Positions 51,439 through 59,053 of a stretch of DNA of 64,000 nt are shown here, piece after piece (position 1 is the stretch's first letter; each line of letters starts with the position of its first letter). Under the pieces are notes generated by a model, which did no database searches, was not told the DNA's origin, and worked only from the letters and a program-made list of their open reading frames with translations. The stretch is from Acutalibacter sp. (GTDB taxonomy: Bacteria > Bacillota > Clostridia > Oscillospirales > Acutalibacteraceae), in assembly GCA_020025775.1 (NCBI GenBank), contig JAHHRN010000006.1, forward strand, positions 1 through 64,000, in the 5' to 3' direction. Made by a program: the position numbers and the translations under genes.

Positions 51439-51566
51439 TGTATCTTATCTCCTTTTGTGGATTTTTTCTATTTTACCATAATTTTTAGATTTTGAAAAGG
51501 TAGTAAAAGAAAAGATTTCGACGATTTTTATGGAAATGTCGTTTCTTTTTTTGGCAAAAAGAAAAA

Positions 51567-51595
51567 GGCGGATTCTGCACAGGGCAAAATCCACC
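51567..51595 (-). terminator. Terminator after the conserved membrane protein gene
   Basis: On the minus strand GGTGGATTTTGC pairs with GCAGAATCCGCC (12 bp with G-T pairs), followed by TTTTTCTTTTT. Confidence 0.88.
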
Positions 51596-51608
51596 GAAAT
51601 CTATGGAA

Positions 51609-52160
51609 TTAAAAACGAAAGAGCTTTCTGACACTCGGGCGCAATTTTAAAAGATAAAGCGTCACAAGACGGGAAAGCGCAATATCATAAACAATGAAAA
51701 CCACATTGCCCAGCGCCAAAAGACCCCAAATCGCCCATTTACCGTATTCCTCCATTTCCTCAAACGGCAGTTGGAACACGTAAATAATCACAAGATAGGC
51801 CGCCACAACGCAGGCGTTAAAGAGAAGAAATTTGAAAATCCAAAGGATGACCTTTTGGAATTTCTGCTCTAAAATGGCTTTCATAATGGGATAGTGCCCG
51901 AAGAAAAAGACATACATGAGAGCGGCTTCTTTATCGGGTAAAATGAGCAGAGCCAAAATGCTGACAGCGGTATAAACGCCGAATGCCCATTTTTTATCGA
52001 CCTCAATCACAATGAGGATAAGTAAGATGCCTGCCATAGCAGGCAGTGCATAAGAAAGCACGGGAATCACGGTGGTGAGTAACATCATCGTAACGGAAAG
52101 TGCGGCTACAATGCCCCCGAGCGCGGTACGGGAGGAGTTTTGAAAAGACGGGTTACGCAT
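51609..52160 (-). CDS. Conserved hypothetical membrane protein
   Basis: A 183-residue protein with about five hydrophobic segments. It begins SSRTALGGIVAALSVTMMLL, continues with IPVLSYALPAMAGILLILIVIEV and LPDKEAALMYVFFFGHYPIMKA, and ends in a basic tail. This pattern recurs in many Clostridia, but I know of no assigned function. The alternating helices loosely recall ECF S components, without a substrate signature. It is 3 bp after the J-domain-like gene, so it is likely cotranscribed with it. Confidence 0.7.
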   Translation of the reverse strand: MRNPSFQNSSRTALGGIVAALSVTMMLLTTVIPVLSYALPAMAGILLILIVIEVDKKWAFGVYTAVSILALLILPDKEAALMYVFFFGHYPIMKAILEQKFQKVILWIFKFLLFNACVVAAYLVIIYVFQLPFEEMEEYGKWAIWGLLALGNVVFIVYDIALSRLVTLYLLKLRPSVRKLFRF

Positions 52161-52163
52161 GAT

Positions 52164-52844
52164 TTAGCATCCCGGAATGAGGTCGCCGCCCATGCATTCG
52201 CAGCAGCAATCCGCGCAAAGCAAGGAGGAGCAAAGGTCACAGGGATTGGTACAACCGCCGCCTCTGCCGGTTTGGCGATAGCCGCCGGATGCGTTGCGAT
52301 GCAGTGCCGCGTAGGCGTCGGCATATTCTTTATTTCCCGGCTCCATTTGGCAAGCCGTTGTATAGTTTTTCAAGGCTTCATCCAGCCAGCCGCGCCGCTG
52401 TTGGATTTGACCCTTTAAGAAATACCATTCTGCGGTTCTCTGCACACGGGGAATACCGTTTAAAATCGTTTCGGCATCGTCGATTCTGCCGCCGTTGATT
52501 TTGGCACGCACATCCGAAAACTGGGAGGGCGCATAGGTATAGTCATTATATGGATTAGAGTAACCGGCGTTATACGTATTCTGATAACCGCCGTTTGCCG
52601 TTTGGCTTTGACTGCCGGTATTTGTATTTGCGTCGTAACGCGGCGGCTCTTGCCCGCGGCGCTCGGCTACGATAATATCATAAGCTCTATCGAGCTCTTC
52701 CATTTTCTGTTTGGCAACATCGGCAAGCGGACCGCCCATATAGGCTTCGTCGCCGTATTTTCTCGCCAAATCTCTATAAGCATCTTTAATTTGTTCCTCG
52801 GTTGCCGTTTCAGGAACACCTAAAATTTCATAAGGATTCGCCAT
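52164..52844 (-). CDS. J-domain-like protein without HPD, cysteine-rich C-terminus
   Basis: A 226-residue protein. Residues 3-60 follow the J-domain pattern (NPYEILGVPETATEEQIKDAYRDLARKY), but the HPD tripeptide that activates DnaK is replaced by G31-D32-E33. The middle is Asn/Tyr/Gly-rich, then a TPR-like pair of helices (AEWYFLKGQIQQRRGWLDEALKNY). The last 35 residues contain eleven cysteines (CTNPCDLCSSLLCADCCCEC). Overlaps the DUF5685 gene by 17 bp. It cannot be a classical Hsp70 co-chaperone; the cysteine tail may bind metal (inference). Confidence 0.8.
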   Translation of the reverse strand: MANPYEILGVPETATEEQIKDAYRDLARKYGDEAYMGGPLADVAKQKMEELDRAYDIIVAERRGQEPPRYDANTNTGSQSQTANGGYQNTYNAGYSNPYNDYTYAPSQFSDVRAKINGGRIDDAETILNGIPRVQRTAEWYFLKGQIQQRRGWLDEALKNYTTACQMEPGNKEYADAYAALHRNASGGYRQTGRGGGCTNPCDLCSSLLCADCCCECMGGDLIPGC

Positions 52845-53727
52845 CTGATTTTCTCACCTTTTCATAGGTCTTTCGAACAGCTGTAATTTGCTCTTCTAAG
52901 CCGTCGTATAAAATATTTTCCAGAATACCGCGGTGCAGCTTGCCGTCTAAAAGATTAAACGAAAGTGCCGCTTCGTTTGCGGTAAGATGTAAGGTTTTTA
53001 GAATATCTTCGTGAACCGCTTCGCTGTAGAGCGCTTCTTCCTCCTGAATCTCATATTTCAAAAGGAAAGGATTATACGCGCCGGATTTAAAATCGGACTT
53101 CATATCGTCATAGGCATCGATTAAATAAACAAATCGTCCTACGCAATAAGCCGTTCGCGCCAAAACCGTTTTCTGCGTGCCTTCGGGAATGCCCTCCGTA
53201 AAGAGATACTCGAGACCTCTTGCGGTCGGCTCTGCCGCTTCGTCTGTGGAAGCCGTTTTTCGATTTTCGGCTTCTGCTTGACGGCGCATGGTTTCCTCGG
53301 CAATTTCTGCGAAACGCGGATAAGATTTCTTCGCCTTTTTATATTTGGCTTTTAGCAGCGGAAAAACCATGTGCACAGCACATTTTTTGAAAAAGCCGCT
53401 GTCTTTTTTGTCATCCACCAGTTTTTGGTAAGAAAGGATGACAGTCAGCGCAGCGGCATCTTTATAAATTGCCGCATCGTTTTGCTGATACTGACATTTT
53501 TTCGCGGGATTAAAGGCACATCGGCCTGTTTTAAACTCGGGATTTTCCTTGGATTTGACCATGGCGGAAAGGAGAACATAAAAGGTGGCGTCATAGCTCA
53601 GCGTCATACGCATCGTCTGCCCAAATTCTTTACCGAGCGTGCGGCAAAGGGTGCAGTAAACGCCTTTATACTCTTCATATTCCCGCACCTTTAGCTCGGG
53701 TTTAAAGACCTTTACATAGCCAAACAT
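52828..53727 (-). CDS. DUF5685-family protein
   Basis: A 299-residue protein opening MFGYVKVFKPELKVREYEEY with YKGVYCTLCRTLGKEFGQTMRMTLSYDATFYVLL, as in DUF5685. Conserved cysteines occur in YCTLC, RCAFNPAKKCQY and a later KKCAVH. Helical, soluble, function unknown. The pairing with a J-domain-like gene suggests they act together. Confidence 0.78.
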   Translation of the reverse strand: MFGYVKVFKPELKVREYEEYKGVYCTLCRTLGKEFGQTMRMTLSYDATFYVLLSAMVKSKENPEFKTGRCAFNPAKKCQYQQNDAAIYKDAAALTVILSYQKLVDDKKDSGFFKKCAVHMVFPLLKAKYKKAKKSYPRFAEIAEETMRRQAEAENRKTASTDEAAEPTARGLEYLFTEGIPEGTQKTVLARTAYCVGRFVYLIDAYDDMKSDFKSGAYNPFLLKYEIQEEEALYSEAVHEDILKTLHLTANEAALSFNLLDGKLHRGILENILYDGLEEQITAVRKTYEKVRKSDGESL

Positions 53728-53752
53728 TGAAAAATCCTCGTTTTCTAAGGGG

Positions 53753-54304
53753 TTATTCTTTCGGCTCTAATTCGCCGTATTTTTGAAGGATTCTGCGAAG
53801 TCTTCGCAAAAACGGCATCGCCAAAAGCAATAAAAAAAGCACGGTGGCAAGCGCGTGAGACAGGTTAAAAGCAACCGATGCCGAAAGGCTGGCTAAAACG
53901 GTCGCTTTGTTCAGTGGTCGCACGAAACAAAGCACGTGCCATGTGTCTAGTATCATACCATAAAGAAAAGCACAGAACAAGCCGAAAGCCACGATTTCCC
54001 ACAGATTCTTTAGGAATTTACATTTTGTTAACAAACCCGCAAGCACGCCGCAAATCCCCATAGCAAACATCTGCACGGGTGTCCAAAGTCCCTGCCCGAA
54101 GTAGAAATTCGAGATAAGTGCAGAGAGCGCGCCAACCAATCCGCCGGAGGCAGGTCCGAAGGCAATCCCCGATAAAATAACGATGGCAAGGGTAGGTTTA
54201 AAATTCGGAATTGCGGCAAACGCAATGCGTCCGAAAACGCCCATCGCCGTCATGACGGCAACGGAAATCAGACGGGTGAGCGTAAAAAATTTACGTTTTT
54301 GCAT
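53753..54304 (-). CDS. ECF transporter S component, probably for cobalamin
   Basis: A 183-residue substrate-binding membrane protein with about six helices. It has the N-terminal LISVAVMTAMGVFGRIAFAAIP, GPASGGLVGALSALISNFYFGQGLWTP and FAMGICGVLAGLL of ECF S components. Substrate is inferred from the cobalamin riboswitch and the B12-binding-like proteins of the operon. Its start overlaps the ATPase stop by 14 bp. Confidence 0.8.
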   Translation of the reverse strand: MQKRKFFTLTRLISVAVMTAMGVFGRIAFAAIPNFKPTLAIVILSGIAFGPASGGLVGALSALISNFYFGQGLWTPVQMFAMGICGVLAGLLTKCKFLKNLWEIVAFGLFCAFLYGMILDTWHVLCFVRPLNKATVLASLSASVAFNLSHALATVLFLLLLAMPFLRRLRRILQKYGELEPKE

Positions 54305-55931
54305 GGTGCACCTCCTCTATGGAGATGGGGCGGATTTCCCTCGGCACTGCCGCAAAAATCTTAGAAACGGTCGAGGTATAGACCGCATTTTTCGTAAAGA
54401 AGGCGTGCACGCTGTCTCTACCGAGAAGCTTGCCGTCAAAGAGAAGCGCCGTTCTGTCGGAGGCTTCGGCGGCGAAATCCAAATCATGTGTGACGAGCAA
54501 AATGGCCTTGCCCTGCGCTTTTAACTGCCGCAGGATTTCCAAAAGTGCCTGTTTTCTTGTTTCTTCTAAGCCCTTGGTCGCTTCATCGAACAGCAAAACA
54601 TCGGGATTTTGTAAGAGCGCGCGTGCAATGGCGACACGCTGTTGCTGACCGCCGGAAAGGTCAAAGGGATTGCAATACAGGGTATCTTCAATTCCCAAAT
54701 TCTGCACCACCTGCAAGGTTTCGGCACTCACGGACATATCCTTTGCGGGATTTTCCTTTTGGAAATTGCGATACACCGTTTTAAGGCTCGGGAACTGCCG
54801 TGCCGCCTCCAAAATTTCGAGAACGGAATCAAAAGCAAACACTGCCTGCGGATTTTGCGGTACAAGCGCCACTTTTTTGCCTTTCGTGAGCTTCACTTTG
54901 CCAAAATACGGCTTATTCTGCCCCGAAGCTAAACGCAGTAAGGTGCTTTTGCCGGCACCGTTTGCGCCGACAATCGTGAAAATCTCGCCGCCGTAGAGGG
55001 AGAAATTGAGTTCCGATAAAATATCTTCGCCATTTTTTTGATAGCGAAACGAGGTATTTTTAAATTCCAAAAGTGGCGTTTTATCTGCACACTCTGTTGA
55101 AACAGGCGAAACCGCTTCTAGGCTTTCGAGATGCGCCGAAACCGCTTTGCGGCACTGGGCAATCGTTTTGGGCTGGGCTTCTGCTTCTATCTCCAGTTTT
55201 TTTAAAATCTCGGAATAGAGAGAAGCTTTGGGATGCGCTTCTAAAAAGGCATCGACCGAAGGGAAGAAAGTACCCTCGCCCGCTTCCATATAGAGCACCT
55301 TATCGGCAAGCGGCAAAAGCGGCAAAATATTATGGGAGGAAATCACCACGGTGACGGCAGTTTCTTCTTTGATTTTGCGAAGTGCTTCTAAAAATCGCTC
55401 GGCGGAAAAGGGGTCGAGCTGTGCGAGCGGCTCATCTAAAAGGAGCACCTCTGGCTCGGAAACGAACACGCTTTCTAAATGCACGGTCTGTTTTTCGCCG
55501 CCGGAGAGCGTGGAAACCTCTCGTCTGTAAAGAGATTCCGTACCGAAAAAGCTCACGGTCTGCGCCACACGCAGAGCGATTTCTTCATCGGGATAGGAAA
55601 GATTTTGCAATAAAAAGGCAAGCTCATTTTTCACATATTCGGCGACATTTTGCGTATCGGGATTTTGCGCGGTATAGCCGATTTCCGAGGCCGAACGCGC
55701 ATCGGGCAGAGCTTCTATGGGTGCATTTTTATAAAAAATCTCTCCTTCTTTTGTGCCGCTGGGGAACAATTCTTTTTTGAGGGAACGAAGGAGCGTGGTT
55801 TTACCACTGCCGGAAGCACCGGCAAGTAAAATGAAATCCTCTTGCTCTATGGAAAAGCTAAGATTTTTAAGTGCCTTTCTATCCGAGCCGGCGTAGGCAA
55901 AGCTTAATTTTTCTGCTCTATAGATTTCCAT
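54291..55931 (-). CDS. ECF transporter double ATPase (fused A and A')
   Basis: A 546-residue protein carrying both ABC domains of an ECF energiser in one chain. The first has Walker A 38-46 (GASGSGKTT), signature LSGGEKQ (142-148) and LLLDEPLAQLDP. The second has Walker A 322-330 (GANGAGKST), signature LSGGQQQRVAIARALL (425 onwards) and LLFDEATKGLE. The linker of about 60 residues is degenerate. A dedicated energiser in the same operon makes this a group I (non-shared) ECF system. Confidence 0.92.
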   Translation of the reverse strand: MEIYRAEKLSFAYAGSDRKALKNLSFSIEQEDFILLAGASGSGKTTLLRSLKKELFPSGTKEGEIFYKNAPIEALPDARSASEIGYTAQNPDTQNVAEYVKNELAFLLQNLSYPDEEIALRVAQTVSFFGTESLYRREVSTLSGGEKQTVHLESVFVSEPEVLLLDEPLAQLDPFSAERFLEALRKIKEETAVTVVISSHNILPLLPLADKVLYMEAGEGTFFPSVDAFLEAHPKASLYSEILKKLEIEAEAQPKTIAQCRKAVSAHLESLEAVSPVSTECADKTPLLEFKNTSFRYQKNGEDILSELNFSLYGGEIFTIVGANGAGKSTLLRLASGQNKPYFGKVKLTKGKKVALVPQNPQAVFAFDSVLEILEAARQFPSLKTVYRNFQKENPAKDMSVSAETLQVVQNLGIEDTLYCNPFDLSGGQQQRVAIARALLQNPDVLLFDEATKGLEETRKQALLEILRQLKAQGKAILLVTHDLDFAAEASDRTALLFDGKLLGRDSVHAFFTKNAVYTSTVSKIFAAVPREIRPISIEEVHHAKT

Positions 55932-56773
55932 TTGAGTTCCTCCCCTCCTTTAAAAATCAGCGGTAAGCTGTATAAAATCATTAACAGGCTGTATGGTAAA
56001 AATGCGTTTTGAAAATAGGCATCGAGCTGAAATATCGGATAAATACTGCGCTTTAAGGGTGCAAAAACAAAGGGCGCAAGAAGCATCATCAAAGAAAAGA
56101 CGGAAAGCAAAGTATTCCAAAAAGAAAAATTTCGTTTGCTTGTTTTTCGCTTTTTCTTTAACAGTGCGCCTCGGGCTTTCATGGAAACCGCGGTTTCAAA
56201 GGAATCCTCTAACACCCAGGAAAGCAGTGTGGCAAGATGCAAAACAAGATTGGTTAATTTTTTGCGCTTATCCTCGGTCTCTTTGGCCTGCGCTTTGATT
56301 TCGGCATATTTTGCGAGTGTTTTCGGCACGAGTGCCATAGAAAGTGAAAACAAAAGGGCAAAATTCTTAGAAATGCCGCCAAAGAACAGGAAAATGCGGT
56401 CGGCATCTAAAAACAGGCAGAAAAAAGAGAACCAAAACGTAACGGCACAAAAGGAAAGTGCCGAAAAAAAGGCAAAAAGGAAGCTTTCTAAAAGCACAGG
56501 ATCATCGCCGATATAGAAAAGCACGGTTGCACCGTTGCGGTTAAACAGGACGTTAAACAGCAAAATACAAACGGCAATCGGCAGGCAAAAACGACAAAGG
56601 GCACGCCACTCCTTCGCCTTGCCGTAGCAAAGGAAAGAGAGCGTACCCAAAACACACGCTAAAACGGAAACAAAGGGGTGCACGCAAAACGCCGTTACAC
56701 TGGAAACGGCGAGCATAAGGCACAAAAGCGTGCCTGTATGGAGTTTGTAAAAAAAGGTGCGGTTTGCGTTCAC
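55904..56773 (-). CDS. ECF transporter T component
   Basis: A 289-residue membrane protein. Hydrophobic helices (LLCLMLAVSSVTAFCVHPFVSVLACVLGTLSFL and later ones) are followed by the cytoplasmic coupling motif SFETAVSMKARGALLKKKRKTS with the typical Ala-Arg-Gly. It links the S component to the fused ATPase. Overlaps: 28 bp with the ATPase, 4 bp (ATGA) with the DUF4430 gene. Confidence 0.88.
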   Translation of the reverse strand: MNANRTFFYKLHTGTLLCLMLAVSSVTAFCVHPFVSVLACVLGTLSFLCYGKAKEWRALCRFCLPIAVCILLFNVLFNRNGATVLFYIGDDPVLLESFLFAFFSALSFCAVTFWFSFFCLFLDADRIFLFFGGISKNFALLFSLSMALVPKTLAKYAEIKAQAKETEDKRKKLTNLVLHLATLLSWVLEDSFETAVSMKARGALLKKKRKTSKRNFSFWNTLLSVFSLMMLLAPFVFAPLKRSIYPIFQLDAYFQNAFLPYSLLMILYSLPLIFKGGEELKWKSIEQKN

Positions 56774-57519
56774 GAAGCAATGTCTCCCATCTTACAGGTA
56801 TATAAAAATTCAATTTTGTCGCCGTCTTTTAAAGGATAATCCGCCGAAGAAATATTCGGGAATTTTCCATTCACGCGATACATCCAGCCGCTGGATCTGC
56901 CGCAATCGAACTCCGAAAGTCCTGCTATACTTCGAATATAGCCGTCGGATTCGTTAATTGCCACACGGTTCTTTTTGAGGGCTTTTTTTAAAGCTTTTAA
57001 AGCACTTTCGCCCTCTTTTACCGTCACTTCACCGGAAAGAATCGCGCCGTTTTCGGGAAGTCTGCCCTTTAATTCGGGCTTCTTTTCGAGGATGCCCCAC
57101 TCGATTGCCGTATGACAATCGACCGAAACCGAAACCGTAATTTCCTTTTTCGGATCCGGCTTTACCTCAGTCGGCGGAACGGGGGTTAAAATAATTTCAT
57201 CGTTCGCCTCGGGGCTTTCGGGGGTATTCGGCGTATCGGCATTGACCTGCGGCGGTTTTTGTCCACTCGGCGTATGCGGTTTCGGCGCATTCGGCTGTGC
57301 CGCCGGAGCATTGGATGTCCCAGACGACACAGCGTTATTTTCGCCGGATTGTGCTTCGGTATCTCCCGATTGTGCTTCGGGAAGCGTTGTTTCCTCCTGC
57401 AAGGAAGCCTCTACAGCTTCTGTAGGCGCCGTTGTAGATTCCTCGGTCTGCCCTGTTTTTTGGCACGCACAAAAGAGAAATACGAAGCAAAGACATAGGG
57501 AAAGAAGTTTTTTAGTCAT
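56770..57519 (-). CDS. DUF4430 lipoprotein, intrinsic-factor beta-domain-like
   Basis: A 249-residue predicted lipoprotein. The signal peptide ends in the lipobox FCAC, followed by a Thr/Glu/Pro-rich linker of about 100 residues. The C-terminal DUF4430 domain has VTVKEGESALKALKKALKKN, SDGYIRSIAGLSEFDCGRSS, GWMYRVNGKFPN and LKDGDKIEFLYT. DUF4430 is related to the beta domain of intrinsic factor and transcobalamin, which contacts cobalamin. The protein probably captures B12 outside the membrane and hands it to the ECF transporter. Its start overlaps the previous stop by 8 bp. Confidence 0.85.
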   Translation of the reverse strand: MTKKLLSLCLCFVFLFCACQKTGQTEESTTAPTEAVEASLQEETTLPEAQSGDTEAQSGENNAVSSGTSNAPAAQPNAPKPHTPSGQKPPQVNADTPNTPESPEANDEIILTPVPPTEVKPDPKKEITVSVSVDCHTAIEWGILEKKPELKGRLPENGAILSGEVTVKEGESALKALKKALKKNRVAINESDGYIRSIAGLSEFDCGRSSGWMYRVNGKFPNISSADYPLKDGDKIEFLYTCKMGDIAS

Positions 57520-58684
57520 GCTTTTTCTTCATTACAAGAGCAGCTGCGCCGAAGAGAGCCGCGGTCATGAGAACCGGTGCTGCACTCTTACCGAAGCCGG
57601 TTTTGGGAATTTCGGGCACTTCGGTGGAAGTGGTCGGATTTTCTGCCGGTGCTTCGGTTTGGGATTGTGCTTCAGGTTGTGTTTCACTCGGAGTTTCGCT
57701 GGGGGTTTCTGTGGGCTGCTCGGGTTCCATAGCCTTATTGCCGTCATAGAAAGCGGTTTCACCCTTTAAGAAGCGGTCATAAGCTACAAAGCCGCGTAAG
57801 GTCTGTTCGGTGGTCATAGCATTGGCGCTACCGTAGGCACCTGCACCGCTCTCTAACATATAGGATTTTAAAGCATCAATCGGGGTTTTGCCGTTGTTGG
57901 AATATTCTTCGCATGTCGGGTCGATACCGAGGGTGCAAAGCGCAATGACAACCTGTGCGGTACATTCCGGGCTAACGCCCCACTGCGGATGACCATAACC
58001 GCCGTTGTCTGCCTTTACAGATTTAATGTAGCTAAGTGCATTGTCGATAGCGGTCTGCACCTGCGGATTTTCTGCTCTGTAGGGTGCAAGCGCGCAAATG
58101 ACCATAGCAGTTGTGTCGGTATCTACGCTGTTTGCCGGGTTGGTATCCCAGTTAAATGCACCGCCGAATTCTTCGCCCATGGGCTTTTGTGCCGCTAAAA
58201 TGGTGTCGATGATTTCCTGTCTTTTGGCATCCGGGAAGGAAATTTCCTTATTATAATCCATAGCCAAAAGTGGGAAAATAAGGCTGGACATATAAGTTTG
58301 GTCTTTGTAGGAAACTTCGCTCAAAGCCTTAACTAAATCCACGCCGCCGATGTTCTGAACATCCATGCCGGCTGCGGCTGCACCTAAATAAACTCTAGCC
58401 ATATCACTGGGATAAAGGGTAGCATTGGGAAGTGCAGCTTCGAGATAAGGTGCATATTCCTTCGGTACTTCTACGCCTGCGCGTGCAAAGTCCAAAGCAA
58501 TCCAGTCTGCTGCACCGTAAACCTTGGAAGTGTCTTCATAATTGATTTTGGAATTGGCGGGGACGCTGAGCCAGCCTACCAAATTGTCGATTTCTGCCTG
58601 CACGGAATTGCCTGCCGCAAAGGACGGGAGTGCCATGGTGCAAAGCATTAAAACGGCTAAAAGAACGGATACTGTTTTTTTCAT
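57512..58684 (-). CDS. Wall-anchored alpha/alpha-barrel protein, intrinsic-factor alpha-domain-like
   Basis: A 390-residue exported protein with a signal peptide (VLLAVLMLCTMALPSFAAG). It has an alpha/alpha toroid of the prenyltransferase/terpene-cyclase-repeat fold (SVDTDTTAMVICALAPY, NGGYGHPQWG, ECTAQVVIALCTLGIDP) and a Pro/Thr/Glu-rich stalk. The end is a sorting signal IPKTG, a hydrophobic helix and KKKHD, so sortase should link it to the wall. The alpha domain of intrinsic factor/transcobalamin has the same fold. First gene after the cobalamin riboswitch. B12 binding is inferred. Confidence 0.82.
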   Translation of the reverse strand: MKKTVSVLLAVLMLCTMALPSFAAGNSVQAEIDNLVGWLSVPANSKINYEDTSKVYGAADWIALDFARAGVEVPKEYAPYLEAALPNATLYPSDMARVYLGAAAAGMDVQNIGGVDLVKALSEVSYKDQTYMSSLIFPLLAMDYNKEISFPDAKRQEIIDTILAAQKPMGEEFGGAFNWDTNPANSVDTDTTAMVICALAPYRAENPQVQTAIDNALSYIKSVKADNGGYGHPQWGVSPECTAQVVIALCTLGIDPTCEEYSNNGKTPIDALKSYMLESGAGAYGSANAMTTEQTLRGFVAYDRFLKGETAFYDGNKAMEPEQPTETPSETPSETQPEAQSQTEAPAENPTTSTEVPEIPKTGFGKSAAPVLMTAALFGAAALVMKKKHD

Positions 58685-58757
58685 GATTTTATTCCTTTCT
58701 ACATTACATTGGTTTTATAAAAGCCGGATGTTTGTTTTTAGTTTCCTCCTTTCCGGC

Positions 58758-58794
58758 AAAAAAAGCGAGGTCTCTAAAAATAGAGAGACCTCGC
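58758..58794 (-). terminator. Riboswitch-controlled terminator
   Basis: GCGAGGTCTCT (58765-58775) pairs with AGAGACCTCGC (58784-58794), with seven T on the minus strand. It lies between the cobalamin aptamer and the first gene, the expected place for B12-induced termination. Confidence 0.9.
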
Positions 58795-58878
58795 CCGATG
58801 CAATCACAAGAAAGTATTTTAAAAATACCGCTTTGTCTGCATACTTCTCTCCCACCGAAAGAATTTTTGCACAAAGCA

Positions 58879-59042
58879 TGAGGCAGGTCTCCTGGCTTCG
58901 TACCGATAGCCATTTCTTCCGTCTTCCCGCCGCAAAGGCAGTGACATCTTGGAAGAAACGCGATACTTACAGTAGCGGGGGCTGTCACGGATTTCCACCG
59001 TGTTCCCTTTTCACTTTGGCTTACCCAAAGCACCTCGTGCCG
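58879..59042 (-). promoter_or_regulatory. Cobalamin riboswitch
   Basis: On the minus strand the aptamer shows AAGGGAACACGGTG, AAATCCGTGACAGCCCCCGC and TACTGTAA, then GCCAGGAGACCTGCC at the 3' side, the standard B12-box elements. The outer stem GCA-GAGG/CCTC-TGC closes it. A possible promoter (TTTACA at 59066-59071, AATATA at 59043-59048) overlaps the end of the preceding gene. Confidence 0.95.
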
Positions 59043-59053
59043 TATATTTTAAC

